This document shows, piece after piece, positions 34,664 to 43,187 of a stretch of DNA of 64,000 nucleotides. Source of the DNA: Hyphomicrobiales bacterium (GTDB taxonomy: Bacteria; Pseudomonadota; Alphaproteobacteria; Rhizobiales; Rhizobiaceae). The position numbers and the translations under genes were made by a program. Location of the stretch: positions 310,001 to 374,000 of the forward strand of contig UCEU01000001.1 of assembly GCA_900471485.1 (NCBI GenBank). Reading direction: 5' to 3'. Under the pieces are notes generated by a model. It made no database searches. It saw only the letters and a list, made by a program, of their open reading frames with translations, and was not told where the DNA came from. The stretch's first letter is position 1. The number at the start of each line of letters is the position of its first letter.

Positions 34664-34895
34664 GGCAGCAGTCCCGATTTGTCCGGAATCCTATGTCGGA
34701 TGCGCGAGGGCAACCTTGCCGTTTGCAACTGTTTCCGGAAGCTGCGGTTCAGCGCACAAGCAATTGCATGATGTATGTGAATATATACTAAGATATACTT
34801 TTAAACAAGATTCGCGCGCATTGATACGATTTTCTCTCAGCCTTGCCGTTTAAACTTCGGATTCCTACATGCGGGATGCAACCGGAGACGTCAGA

Positions 34896-35609
34896 ATGAT
34901 CCTTGAAGCCGCCCGCCTTTCCGCCATCAATCTGTTCGCGGCGGAAACACGATCGGTGTTCTGGAAGGTTCTCGGGCTGACGATCCTTGTCCTGATCGGC
35001 CTCTGGCTGGCGCTGCGCAGCGCCTTCGTCTCCTTCGTCTTTCCCTGGATCGCCGATTTCTTTCCGGCCATGCCGGAGTGGGCGGGATGGCTGAGCTTCG
35101 TGTTCCTGATCGCCGCCGGTATCGGGCTGGCGCTTGGGCTCGCCCTGCTACTCTCTCCGGTGACGGCGCTGATCGCGGGCCTGTTTCTCGACGACGTCGC
35201 CGAGGTCGTGGAGAAGCGCGATTATCCCGACGACGTGCCGGGCACGGCGATGCCGCTCGGGCCGGCGATGGCGAGCTCGCTGAAATTCCTCGGCGTCGTC
35301 ATCCTCGGCAATATCGTGGCGCTGTTCCTGCTGTTCATCCCCGGCATCAACCTGATCGCCTTCTTCCTTGTGAACGGCTATCTGCTGGGGCGGGAATTCT
35401 TCGAATTCGCAGCCATGCGCTTCCGGCCGCCTGAAGAGGCGCGGCTGTTTCGCCAGAAGCACGCGCCGACGGTCTTTCTCGGCGGCCTCGTGATCGCGGC
35501 GTTCCTGGCGGTTCCGATCGTCAACCTGCTGACGCCGCTGTTTGCCGCCGGCATGATGGTGCACCTGCACAAGCTGCTTTCGCGCCGGGAACTCGGCGTC
35601 CGCGTCTGA
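34896..35609 (+). CDS. EI24-domain (CysZ-like) integral membrane protein
   Basis: 237 residues from ATG 34896 (GGAG 10 bases upstream; ATG 34869 is an alternative). About five or six membrane helices, with the conserved patch SPVTALIAGLFLDDVAEVVEK, then LGNIVALFLLFIPGINLIAF and YLLGREFFEFAAMR, are typical of the EI24/CysZ family. CysZ proteins conduct sulfate, but this alphaproteobacterial branch is uncharacterised, so no substrate is assigned. It is convergent with the nth gene, three bases apart. Confidence 0.82.
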   Translation: MILEAARLSAINLFAAETRSVFWKVLGLTILVLIGLWLALRSAFVSFVFPWIADFFPAMPEWAGWLSFVFLIAAGIGLALGLALLLSPVTALIAGLFLDDVAEVVEKRDYPDDVPGTAMPLGPAMASSLKFLGVVILGNIVALFLLFIPGINLIAFFLVNGYLLGREFFEFAAMRFRPPEEARLFRQKHAPTVFLGGLVIAAFLAVPIVNLLTPLFAAGMMVHLHKLLSRRELGVRV

Positions 35610-35612
35610 TCC

Positions 35613-36407
35613 TTACTCGACGGCTTCGCCGATCACCTGCGGCGGAAGCTCCACCAGAGGTGCCGGCACGTCGCAGGTCTTTTCGGGCGATCGACAGAGA
35701 TCGGCAATCACGCAGCGCTCGCATTCCGGGCGGCGGGCCTTGCATGTGTAGCGGCCGTGCAGGATCAGCCAGTGGTGAGCGTGGTAGAGGTAGTGCTTCG
35801 GGATCACCTTCATCAGCCGCGCCTCCACCTCGTCGGGCGTCTTGCCCGGCGCCAGCTTGATGCGGTTGGCGATGCGGAAGATGTGCGTGTCGACGGCCAT
35901 GGTGGCGTGGCCGAAGGCCATGGAGAGCACGACGTTGGCGGTCTTGCGGCCAACGCCTGGGAGCATCACCAGCTCGTCGCGCGTTTGAGGCACCACGCCG
36001 CCGAAGACATCGACCAGCATGCGCGACAGGGCGATGACGTTCTTCGCTTTGTTGCGGTAGAGGCCGATGGTCTTGATGTAATCGCGTACCTTCTCCTCGC
36101 CGAGGTCGAGCATCTTCTGAGGCGTGTCCGCCACCTTGAAGAGCGCGCGCGTCGCCTTGTTGACGCCGGCATCGGTCGCCTGCGCCGAGAGCGCCACGGC
36201 GACCACAAGCGTAAAGGGATTGGAGTGCTCCAGCTCGCCCTTCGGCTCCGGCCGCTGGATCGAGAATCGGCGGAACATCTCCTCGCGCTCGGCCTCGCTA
36301 TAGACGGATCGGACCGTCGCCGGCTTCTTGCGGCGAACGACCGGTTTCCCGGCTGTTTTGGCGGGCTGCGACGATGTGGCTGATGATTTGAGTTTCGGAC
36401 TGGGCAT
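35613..36407 (-). CDS. nth: Endonuclease III, DNA glycosylase/AP lyase
   Basis: 264 residues from ATG 36407. A Lys/Arg/Ser-rich 45-residue extension precedes the core. Hallmarks: helix-hairpin-helix LPGVGRKTANVVL with the catalytic Lys, catalytic Asp in AVDTHIFRIANR, and the iron-sulfur loop C-x6-C-x2-C-x5-C (CKARRPECERCVIADLC). It removes oxidised pyrimidines in base excision repair. The start is uncertain, since the divergent DUF2244 gene begins within about 25 bases and no strong ribosome site is visible for either. Confidence 0.93.
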   Translation of the reverse strand: MPSPKLKSSATSSQPAKTAGKPVVRRKKPATVRSVYSEAEREEMFRRFSIQRPEPKGELEHSNPFTLVVAVALSAQATDAGVNKATRALFKVADTPQKMLDLGEEKVRDYIKTIGLYRNKAKNVIALSRMLVDVFGGVVPQTRDELVMLPGVGRKTANVVLSMAFGHATMAVDTHIFRIANRIKLAPGKTPDEVEARLMKVIPKHYLYHAHHWLILHGRYTCKARRPECERCVIADLCRSPEKTCDVPAPLVELPPQVIGEAVE

Positions 36408-36429
36408 GGAAAATCTATACTCGGCAGCC

Positions 36430-36927
36430 ATGATGGAAAGCAACGCCGACAGTGCCAACGAACAGCCTGTTTTCGCAGCCGAACTCTTTCCCTACCGGTC
36501 GCTCGGCCGCAAGGGTTTCAGAGTGCTCCTGCTGTTGACCGGCGGTTTCTGCCTGGCCTACGGAATCTATTTCATCTCCACCGGCGCCTGGCCGATCGGC
36601 TTCTTCTTCGGGCTGGATTTCCTGCTGCTCTATGGCGCGTTCAAGCTGAACTATCGCTCGGGCCGCGCGCGTGAAATCGTCACGGTGTCGCGGACCGATA
36701 TTTCGGTGCGCAAGTTCGCGCCTTCGGGGCGGATGAGCGAGCATCATTTCAATCCGTTCTGGACGCGTTTCCTGGTGCAGCGGCACGACGAGATCGGCAT
36801 CCTTTCGATGCGCATTTCTGGCGAGGGGCGGGGGACGGATATCGGTTCCTTCCTCAATCCCGACGATCGCGAGAGCTTCGCCAAGGCGTTCAAACGGGCG
36901 CTGGCGACCGTCACCCAGCGTATCTGA
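36430..36927 (+). CDS. DUF2244 membrane protein
   Basis: 165 residues from ATG 36430 (ATG 36406 would add eight residues). Two membrane helices near 37-58 and 62-80 (VLLLLTGGFCLAYGIYFIST, GFFFGLDFLLLYGAFKLNYR) and a C-terminal strand-rich part with FNPFWTRFL and GSFLNPDDRESFAKAFKRAL, the DUF2244 pattern. It is divergently paired with nth, an arrangement common in alphaproteobacteria. Function is unknown. Confidence 0.85.
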   Translation: MMESNADSANEQPVFAAELFPYRSLGRKGFRVLLLLTGGFCLAYGIYFISTGAWPIGFFFGLDFLLLYGAFKLNYRSGRAREIVTVSRTDISVRKFAPSGRMSEHHFNPFWTRFLVQRHDEIGILSMRISGEGRGTDIGSFLNPDDRESFAKAFKRALATVTQRI

Positions 36928-37006
36928 AGCAATCGCCGCCGCGCGCAAGAAACGGGTGGCTTGCGCGGCCCCACTTGACTATCTCCTGGTTACAAGGAGA
37001 AAGATC

Positions 37007-37879
37007 ATGAACATGGTAGCCAAGCTGAACCAAGACGTGACGCCAGACGGTCCGGATTACGAGATCGTCCGCCAGGTGATCGAGCTCATCACCGAGGATT
37101 ACCGTGACCAGCCGTCGCTGGAGACGATCGCCGCGCGGCTCGGCCAGTCGCCGACGCAGCTGCAGAAGACGTTTACCCGCTGGGCCGGACTTTCGCCCAA
37201 GGCATTCCTGCAGGCAGTGACGCTCGACCATGCCAAGCGGCTGCTGCGCAAGGAAGAGCTGCCGCTGCTCGAAACCTCGATCGAGGTCGGGCTGTCCGGC
37301 CCTAGCCGATTGCACGATCTGTTCGTGACTCATGAAGCGATGTCTCCGGGCGAATGGAAGGCGCGGGGCGGCGGCCTGACGATCCGCTACGGCTTCCATC
37401 CTTCGCCCTTCGGTATCGCGCTTGTGATGATCACCGACCGCGGCCTCGCGGGTCTCGCCTTCAGCGATATCGGGGACGAAACCGCCTGTCTTGAGGACAT
37501 GACCTGCCGCTGGCCGAATGCGCAGTATGTCGAGGATCGCGACGCAACAAGCCCCTATGCGGAGCGCATATTCCAGCCCGGCCGCTGGACGTCGGACCAG
37601 CCGCTCAGGGTGGTGCTGATCGGCACCGATTTCCAGGTGCAGGTATGGGAGAGCCTGCTGAAAATCCCCTTCGGCAAGGCGGTGACTTACAGCGACATCG
37701 CCAGCGACATCGGCCGTCCCACGGCGATGCGGGCGGTGGGTGCGGCGGTCGGCGCCAACCCGATCTCCTTCGTGGTGCCGTGCCACCGCGCGCTCGGAAA
37801 GAGCGGTGCGCTGACGGGCTATCACTGGGGCCTGACGCGCAAGCGCGCGATGCTCGGCTGGGAATCCGCGCAGGCCTGA
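37007..37879 (+). CDS. Ada-like fusion: AraC HTH plus O6-methylguanine-DNA methyltransferase
   Basis: 290 residues from ATG 37007, which has AAGGAG 8 bases upstream. The N-terminal part is an AraC-type double HTH (TIAARLGQSPTQLQKTFTRW, SIEVGLSGPSRLHDLFVTHEAMSPG in outline). The C-terminal part is the methyltransferase, with active-site PCHRALGKSG (Cys acceptor) and the DNA-contact helix region TYSDIASDIGRPTAMRAVG. The zinc/Cys phosphotriester domain of full Ada is absent, so it cannot become an activator through that route. Role: repair of O6-alkylguanine, with possible DNA binding by the HTH. Confidence 0.92.
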   Translation: MNMVAKLNQDVTPDGPDYEIVRQVIELITEDYRDQPSLETIAARLGQSPTQLQKTFTRWAGLSPKAFLQAVTLDHAKRLLRKEELPLLETSIEVGLSGPSRLHDLFVTHEAMSPGEWKARGGGLTIRYGFHPSPFGIALVMITDRGLAGLAFSDIGDETACLEDMTCRWPNAQYVEDRDATSPYAERIFQPGRWTSDQPLRVVLIGTDFQVQVWESLLKIPFGKAVTYSDIASDIGRPTAMRAVGAAVGANPISFVVPCHRALGKSGALTGYHWGLTRKRAMLGWESAQA

Positions 37880-37968
37880 AAGACGCCATCTTCGGTCCGC
37901 CATCAAAAACCCGGGAATCACAGGCCTCATTTCATGGCTGATTCGGGGTTGGGACCGAGGGAGGCGGA

Positions 37969-38448
37969 ATGATGTCTGGACGGATCGGGTGGAAAGTTTT
38001 CTGCATGTGGGCGGCGCTGCTGGCGTTGCCCGTGTCGTCGGCCTTGGCGGAGTGCCGGTCGGCGACCGAGAGCCCGGCATGGCCGGAGGTCGCGCGGGCG
38101 ATCTCGACGGCGAAACTTTGCGAACAGCTGCCGATGGGACCGAACCGGACCGCCAACCTGCGCATACTTTCCGCCGATGTCTGCTCGAACGGCGACGGCA
38201 TCGCGTCGCTCAGAGCCACCGCGCAATTGACCTGCGAGACCGGCGACGACGCTCTGTTCGAGATGCCGCCGGTGGAGGGCAAGGTGCTCGCCACCGTTTC
38301 GCTCGACGTCAACGCCTGCCGGATCACCGAAACGCATCTCGAAATCGACGGCGACCTCGGCGGCTTGCTGTCGCAGCTTCCCGATACCCAGGAATACGGG
38401 CGGCAATGGGCGCAATCGCAGCTGTCGCGTCTGTGCCGATTGCGCTAG
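37969..38448 (+). CDS. Secreted hypothetical protein
   Basis: 159 residues. Two adjacent ATGs (37969, 37972) follow GGGAGG. A signal peptide (KVFCMWAALLALPVSSALA) ends near residue 27. The mature part has six cysteines (for example KLCEQL, ADVCSNG, QLTCETG, NACRIT, RLCRLR), suggesting a disulfide-stabilised periplasmic domain. I do not recognise the family. It precedes the GFA gene by 34 bases on the same strand and may be co-transcribed. Confidence 0.7.
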   Translation: MMSGRIGWKVFCMWAALLALPVSSALAECRSATESPAWPEVARAISTAKLCEQLPMGPNRTANLRILSADVCSNGDGIASLRATAQLTCETGDDALFEMPPVEGKVLATVSLDVNACRITETHLEIDGDLGGLLSQLPDTQEYGRQWAQSQLSRLCRLR

Positions 38449-38482
38449 TCTCGATCGTTACCTTTGCGCGAGGGAGATGACG

Positions 38483-38920
38483 ATGGCGGCGGATGAAACC
38501 GATACGGGCTCCGAACCCGTTACGCGCGGCTCGTGCCATTGCGGCGCCGTGCACTGGGTCTTTCGCGGAGTCATCCCCGACGCGACCATCTGCAACTGTA
38601 CCGTATGCCGGCGCTACGGCGTGCTATGGGCCTATGCCTATGATGGCGATGGGATCGAGGTGGAGGACAAGAGGGGCTCGCTGACGCGCTATATCTGCGG
38701 CTCCGAGCAGCTCTCCTTCAACTTCTGCAGCCGCTGCGGCAATCTCGTGAGCTGGCGGAGTTTGACCTCGGGCCCGGACGGGCGGACGCGGATCGCGGTC
38801 AATCTCCGGCTTGCCGAACCCGGCGATGTGGCCGATGTGCCGCTCCAGCGTTTCGATGGCTTCCACAGCTTCGAGGACCTGCCCCTCGACGGTCGCACCG
38901 TCAAGGACGTGTGGTTTTAG
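38483..38920 (+). CDS. GFA family protein (glutathione-dependent formaldehyde-activating-like, zinc-binding)
   Basis: 145 residues from ATG 38483, spaced 7 bases from GGGAG; ATG 38477 is too close. Zinc ligands typical of the family are seen: GSCHCGAV, CNCTVCRR and FCSRCGN. The fold binds two zinc ions. A few members act on glutathione adducts of formaldehyde, but most are uncharacterised, so only the family is assigned. It converges with the SorC-type regulator with one base between stops. Confidence 0.87.
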   Translation: MAADETDTGSEPVTRGSCHCGAVHWVFRGVIPDATICNCTVCRRYGVLWAYAYDGDGIEVEDKRGSLTRYICGSEQLSFNFCSRCGNLVSWRSLTSGPDGRTRIAVNLRLAEPGDVADVPLQRFDGFHSFEDLPLDGRTVKDVWF

Positions 38921-38921
38921 C

Positions 38922-39905
38922 TCAGGCCGCCTCGGCCAGTTCCAGAAGCGCCTTGGCGGCGCTTTCGTCTGTTATCAGCGTATTGCAGCCGATGCGCTTG
39001 ATCGTGGCGCTGATAGCGACCGCGCGGTGGGCGCCGCCGGAGGAGAGCACGATGTGCTTGGCCTTCTTCAGCGTGTCGAGATCGACGGACATGACGCGGC
39101 TGTTGATCGAGTGGTCGATCGTGTTGCCGTCCTTGTCGAGGAAATTGAACATGGTGTCGCAGACGCAGCCGGCGTCGATCAGTTCCTGCAGTTCGCCCTT
39201 TGAGATCCAGCCCTCGGACAGCGAGGTCGAGTGCGGGCCGATATCGCCGCAGCTGACGATGGCAAGGTCGAGCGTTTCGGCCAACCGGTAGATGGCGTCG
39301 AGGCCGCATTTTTCGATGAGGTTGCGCTTGGTCTCGGTGGAATCGACCAGCAACGGCGCGAGGAACATGTAGCACTCGGCGCCGAGGTGGCTTGCCAGCC
39401 GCCAGGTGTAGTCGATCGGGTTCGTCTGGTGGACGGCGACGACGCCGCCCAGAAGCGAGACGACCTTGCAATTGTCGCGGCGCGGCGGGCGGAAACTCGA
39501 GAGCGAGGCCGTCATCGTGCGGCCCCAGCCGACGCCGATCGTGTAGTTGTCAGGAATGGCTTCGGAGAGAAACTGGCCGAGCGCCAGGCCGACGCTTTTG
39601 GCCAGCGCGTTCGGATCGGTGGTCACGGGCGCCGGCACGACGATCGCCTCGTCCAGGCCATAGGCGCGCTCCAGCTTGACCGACAGTTCGACGCAGTCGC
39701 CGATGGAATCGTTGATCCAGATCTGCACTTCGCTGCGCTTCATCGCCTCGTCGAGCAGGCGGATGACAGTCGTGCGACTGATGCCGAGCTGTTCGGCGAC
39801 ATCTTTCTGCGTCAATCCCTGGTTATAATAGAGCCAGGCGGCGCGCAGTCTGAGAGAAGACGCTTCCGAATAGGCGGTGTGCGTGCCGCGTTTGAGCTTG
39901 ACCAC
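38922..39905 (-). CDS. SorC-family sugar-binding transcriptional regulator (EryD-like)
   Basis: 327 residues from a GTG start at 39905, supported by GGAGGAGAT directly upstream. HTH region GLTQKDVAEQLGISRTTVIRLL, then the sugar-binding domain with TIGVGWGRTMTASLS, VVSLLGGVVAVH and IVSCGDIGP. EryD and related regulators control polyol or sugar operons. No such operon is beside it; the divergent gene is transaldolase, with a 400-base gap containing inverted repeats. It may control tal or distant genes. Confidence 0.87.
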   Translation of the reverse strand: MVKLKRGTHTAYSEASSLRLRAAWLYYNQGLTQKDVAEQLGISRTTVIRLLDEAMKRSEVQIWINDSIGDCVELSVKLERAYGLDEAIVVPAPVTTDPNALAKSVGLALGQFLSEAIPDNYTIGVGWGRTMTASLSSFRPPRRDNCKVVSLLGGVVAVHQTNPIDYTWRLASHLGAECYMFLAPLLVDSTETKRNLIEKCGLDAIYRLAETLDLAIVSCGDIGPHSTSLSEGWISKGELQELIDAGCVCDTMFNFLDKDGNTIDHSINSRVMSVDLDTLKKAKHIVLSSGGAHRAVAISATIKRIGCNTLITDESAAKALLELAEAA

Positions 39906-39983
39906 ATCTCCTCCTAAACGAATTGCGCCCTAGATTGCTCTCTATATCCAAGGCATGTGACGGTCCGGCGATAATGACGGGTG

Positions 39984-40026
39984 TGACACTTATGTCAATT
40001 GAAATGCACAAATGTCCTTGACATAA
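39984..40026. promoter_or_regulatory. Inverted repeats overlapping divergent -35 elements
   Basis: TTATGTCAA (39990-39998) and TTGACATAA (40018-40026) form a perfect 9-bp inverted repeat 19 bases apart. A nested TGACA-CTTA-TGTCA dyad lies at 39984-39997. Each arm includes a TTGACA -35-like hexamer, one per strand. This suits an operator for the regulator encoded on the left. Confidence 0.45.
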
Positions 40027-40083
40027 TGGGACAGGAATAGCGATAGTCTCTGCAAGACGTCGCTCTGTCCGTCCGAGGAGGCA

Positions 40084-40269
40084 ATGTGCACGCATACGGG
40101 AAGTCACGACCGGCTTTTGCGCGGGCTGAAGCGCCCGTGTCTGGTCTTTCGTGGTCTGTCCGGCGCCAGAACGACAGCAGCTTCGTTTCCGCCCATGCCT
40201 TGGAAAACGGGCGCAATTTCACATGCAGCATACGGACCTGTCCGTAGATCACCTCTTTACCGGGCCTAA
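40084..40269 (+). CDS. Possible short ORF or gene remnant upstream of tal
   Basis: 61 codons with a very good ribosome site (GAGGAGG, two bases before the ATG). The product is Arg/Ser/Pro-rich and has no recognisable domain or signal. It ends 40 bases before tal. It could be a leader ORF, the 5' relic of a lost SorC-regulated gene, or chance. Confidence 0.25.
   Translation: MCTHTGSHDRLLRGLKRPCLVFRGLSGARTTAASFPPMPWKTGAISHAAYGPVRRSPLYRA
40231..40246. promoter_or_regulatory. 7-bp perfect dyad upstream of tal
   Basis: TACGGAC-CT-GTCCGTA, a perfect inverted repeat with a two-base centre, 64 bases before the tal ATG. It could be a regulator site or a short mRNA hairpin. No T-run follows. Confidence 0.35.
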
Positions 40270-40309
40270 GCGTTCCGGTCCGCAGCTCAAGTCAAAAGGA
40301 CTCTTGATC

Positions 40310-41275
40310 ATGGCATCCAAACTTGACCAACTTCGCGAGATTACCACCGTCGTCGCCGACACCGGTGATATCGAAGCCGTTGCCCGCCTGAAGCCGGTCG
40401 ATTGCACGACCAACCCGAGCATCGTTCTCAAGGCACTCGGCACGCCGATGTTCGCCGATGCGATCAAGGAAGCCGTTTCCTGGGGCAAGAAGCAGGGCGG
40501 CAATTCCGAAGCCGTTGCTTCCGCCGTCGCCGACCGTCTCGCCGTTTCCGTCGGTGCAGCGCTCTCGAAGCTCGTTCCCGGCCGCGTCTCGACCGAAGTC
40601 GACGCCGACCTCTCCTTCGACACCAAGGCGTCGGTTGAAAAGGCACACGGCATCATCGCCGGCTACAAGGAACGCGGCATCGAGAAGGATCGCATCCTGA
40701 TCAAGCTCGCTTCCACCTGGGAAGGCATTCGCGCCGCCGAAATCTTGCAGAAGGAAGGCATCGACTGCAACCTGACGCTCCTGTTCTCGCAGGCACAGGC
40801 AATCGCTTGCGCCGACGCCAAGGCGTTCCTCATCTCGCCCTTCGTCGGTCGTATCCTCGACTGGTACAAGAAGTCGACCGGCAAGGACTTCACGCCTGAG
40901 GAAGATCCTGGTGTCATTTCCGTTCGCGAGATCTACAACTACTACAAGGCCAACGACATCAAGACGATCGTCATGGGCGCCTCGTTCCGCAGCGCCGGCG
41001 AGATCGAAGCACTGGCCGGTTGCGACCGCCTGACGATCGCGCCGAACCTGCTCGACGAACTCTCCAACGACCAGGGCAAGCTCGAGCGCAAGCTGTCGCC
41101 CGAGGGCGCCAAGCCGATCTCCAAGATCGCCGTCGACGAGAAGACCTTCCGCTGGATGATGAACGAAGACGCCATGGCGACCGAAAAGCTCGCCGAAGGC
41201 ATCCGCGCCTTCGCCAAGGACCTCGGCACGCTGCGCGCCATGGTCACCAAGGAACTGCAGCTCGCAGCAGCCTAA
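40310..41275 (+). CDS. tal: Transaldolase
   Basis: 321 residues from ATG 40310, with AAAGGA upstream; in-frame sequence further upstream lacks similarity. The family features are all seen: [14 protein letters not shown], Schiff-base Lys in [37 protein letters not shown] and [14 protein letters not shown]. It transfers the dihydroxyacetone unit from sedoheptulose 7-phosphate to glyceraldehyde 3-phosphate in the non-oxidative pentose phosphate pathway. It links the pentulose phosphate made by the FGGY kinase to central metabolism. A strong terminator follows. Confidence 0.95.
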   Translation: MASKLDQLREITTVVADTGDIEAVARLKPVDCTTNPSIVLKALGTPMFADAIKEAVSWGKKQGGNSEAVASAVADRLAVSVGAALSKLVPGRVSTEVDADLSFDTKASVEKAHGIIAGYKERGIEKDRILIKLASTWEGIRAAEILQKEGIDCNLTLLFSQAQAIACADAKAFLISPFVGRILDWYKKSTGKDFTPEEDPGVISVREIYNYYKANDIKTIVMGASFRSAGEIEALAGCDRLTIAPNLLDELSNDQGKLERKLSPEGAKPISKIAVDEKTFRWMMNEDAMATEKLAEGIRAFAKDLGTLRAMVTKELQLAAA

Positions 41276-41301
41276 GGCTCTCGGGTACTCGAATGAAGAA
41301 A

Positions 41302-41329
41302 GGGCGGTGCCGGTGGCGCCGCCCTTTTT
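41302..41329 (+). terminator. Rho-independent terminator of tal
   Basis: Arms GGGCGGTGCC (41302-41311) and GGCGCCGCCC (41315-41324), one G-U pair, loop GGT, then TTTTT. It lies 27 bases after the tal stop. Confidence 0.88.
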
Positions 41330-41353
41330 CGTTTTCGCAGTGCCGATGCGCGT

Positions 41354-42193
41354 TCAGTCGATCGACCAAATGCGCTTGGCGTTGCCCTGGTAGAGCTTGT
41401 CGCGCTCCTCGGCGCTGCAGCCTGATGTCAGCGCGTGCGTGGCGGCCACCCATGGCGTGAGACCGCCGCCGAGCGTGCAGACGGGCCAGTCGCTGCCCCA
41501 GACGACACGGTCCCAGCCGAAGCTTTCGATCGCATGCTCGACATAGGGGCGCAGGCTTTCGACCGACCAGTTTTCAAGGTCGCCATAGGCGATGACGCCG
41601 GAGATCTTGGCGGTGACATTGGGGCGGCGGGAGAATTCGGTGATGCCGGTCCGCCAGATATCACTCATACCTGATTTGATCGGCGGATTGGCGCAATGGT
41701 CGAGAATGAAGCGGACATCGGGATTGAGATCGACGAGCTCGAGAATGCGCTCGAACTGATGCGGGAAGACGCAGAGATCGAAGGTGAGGCGGGTGTTCGC
41801 GAGACGGCGTATGTTCTCCCGAAACAGCGGCTCCTGCGAGGCCTCGTCCGGCGCCACATGCAGCACGCGGCGAAAGCCCTTGATGAAGGGGTCGGCGAGG
41901 CAGCGTTCCAGATAGGCGGCGAAGCCCGCGTCGTCCGGGCGACAGGCGGCGATGGCGCCGCGCACAAGGCTTCCGGGCCGGCCGCTGATTTCCCTGATGT
42001 AATCCGTCTCGTCGGCCATGCGCTCGGGCGCCACGTCGACTTCCATGTGCAGCACATTGGAGATGCCGCAGCGAAGCGCGTCGCGGGCATAATCCTCGTA
42101 GAGATTGTCGCGGTCGAGCGCGCCGGCATCCACCAACCAGGGATAATCCAGCCGCTTCCTGTCGACGATGTGCAGGTGGGTATCGAAAAGCAT
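41354..42193 (-). CDS. Amidohydrolase-family lactonase (L-fuconolactonase-like)
   Basis: 279 residues from ATG 42193, with GGAGGAG six bases upstream. The TIM-barrel amidohydrolase pattern begins with FDTHLHIVD, has conserved FRRVLHVAPDE, FILDHCANPPIK and the metal Asp in VVWGSDWPVC. This is COG3618, which includes L-fuconolactonase and pyrone dicarboxylate lactonase. The divergent neighbour is a dehydrogenase resembling the 2-keto-3-deoxy-L-fuconate enzyme, supporting the fuconolactone assignment. Transporter, dehydratase and aldolase-type genes of that pathway are not in the window. Confidence 0.82.
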   Translation of the reverse strand: MLFDTHLHIVDRKRLDYPWLVDAGALDRDNLYEDYARDALRCGISNVLHMEVDVAPERMADETDYIREISGRPGSLVRGAIAACRPDDAGFAAYLERCLADPFIKGFRRVLHVAPDEASQEPLFRENIRRLANTRLTFDLCVFPHQFERILELVDLNPDVRFILDHCANPPIKSGMSDIWRTGITEFSRRPNVTAKISGVIAYGDLENWSVESLRPYVEHAIESFGWDRVVWGSDWPVCTLGGGLTPWVAATHALTSGCSAEERDKLYQGNAKRIWSID

Positions 42194-42390
42194 GCGGCTC
42201 CTCCCATTCATGCCGTTTGTCGTCCCGACCCCGCTTCCTGTCCGCGATCACAGACGCCGGGCTTAGGTTTGTCGGCCTGCCTTACGCTGTCTCGTTCTCC
42301 CGGTGCGGACAATGTGATTGACGGGGTGGTGAATATATTGTTTGCATATGAATGAGTGCGCCGCAAGCGCCATGCAGCATGGGAGAGGTC

Positions 42391-43122
42391 ATGACTCACG
42401 GTTTGGAAGGCAAGAAGGTCGTCATCACGGCGGCCGGGCAGGGGATCGGTCGCGCCAGCGCAGAGCGCTTCATTTCGCTCGGCGCGCATGTCTATGCCAC
42501 CGACATCAACGAGGCGACGCTCTCCACGCTTGAAGGAGCCGAGAAGCACGTGCTCAACGTGCTCGATGGCGATGCCGTTCGCGCCTTTGCAGCAGAGATC
42601 GGCGCCATCGACGTGCTGTTCAACTGCGCCGGCTTCGTGCATGCCGGCTCGATCCTCGAATGCGAGGAGAAGGATTGGGACTTTTCGTTCAACCTCAATG
42701 CCAAGGCGATGTACACGACCTGCCGCACCTTCCTCCCCGGGATGCTCGACAAGGGCAAGGGCGCGATCGTCAACATGGCGTCGGTCGCCTCCAGCGTGAA
42801 GGGCGTGCCGAACCGCTTTGCTTACAGCGCGTCGAAGGCGGCCGTGATCGGTCTCACCAAGTCGATCGCGTCGGATTTCGTCGCCAAGGGCATCCGCGCC
42901 AACGCCATCTGCCCGGGTACCGTCGATAGCCCGTCGCTGCACGACCGGCTGCGCGCCACCGGCGATTACGACAAGGCGCTGAAGGATTTCATCGCCCGGC
43001 AGCCGATGGGCCGCATCGCGACACCGGAGGAGATCGCGGCACTCGTCGCCTATCTCGCCGGCGACGAAGCCGGCTTCACAACAGGCCAGATCCATGTGGT
43101 CGATGGCGGCTGGACCGGCTGA
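42391..43122 (+). CDS. SDR oxidoreductase, 2-keto-3-deoxy-L-fuconate dehydrogenase-like
   Basis: 243 residues from ATG 42391 with GGGAGAGG six bases upstream. NAD-binding loop TAAGQGIGRASAERF, NCAGFVHAG, catalytic Ser and Tyr/Lys in SVASSVKG and YSASKAAVIGLTKS, and the C-terminal VVDGGWTG. The sequence is strikingly close in pattern to the BDH2 group, whose bacterial members oxidise 2-keto-3-deoxy-L-fuconate. With the divergent lactonase it suggests part of a non-phosphorylative L-fucose or related sugar route. A 3-hydroxybutyrate dehydrogenase activity is the main alternative. Confidence 0.87.
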   Translation: MTHGLEGKKVVITAAGQGIGRASAERFISLGAHVYATDINEATLSTLEGAEKHVLNVLDGDAVRAFAAEIGAIDVLFNCAGFVHAGSILECEEKDWDFSFNLNAKAMYTTCRTFLPGMLDKGKGAIVNMASVASSVKGVPNRFAYSASKAAVIGLTKSIASDFVAKGIRANAICPGTVDSPSLHDRLRATGDYDKALKDFIARQPMGRIATPEEIAALVAYLAGDEAGFTTGQIHVVDGGWTG

Positions 43123-43187
43123 GGCCATATTGCTCTTGCCGGTATCGAGCTGATATCAAAGGCAATCTGGCATCGGCGGAGCAGGAC

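Larger units (their letters stand above)
39906..40309. promoter_or_regulatory. Divergent regulatory region, SorC-type regulator / tal
   Basis: 404 bases, A+T-rich around 39930-40030. It holds a 9-bp inverted repeat with TTGACA-type -35 elements on both strands, a 7-bp dyad near 40231, and one short ORF with a strong ribosome site (40084-40269), each listed separately. Nothing else was recognised. Confidence 0.6.
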
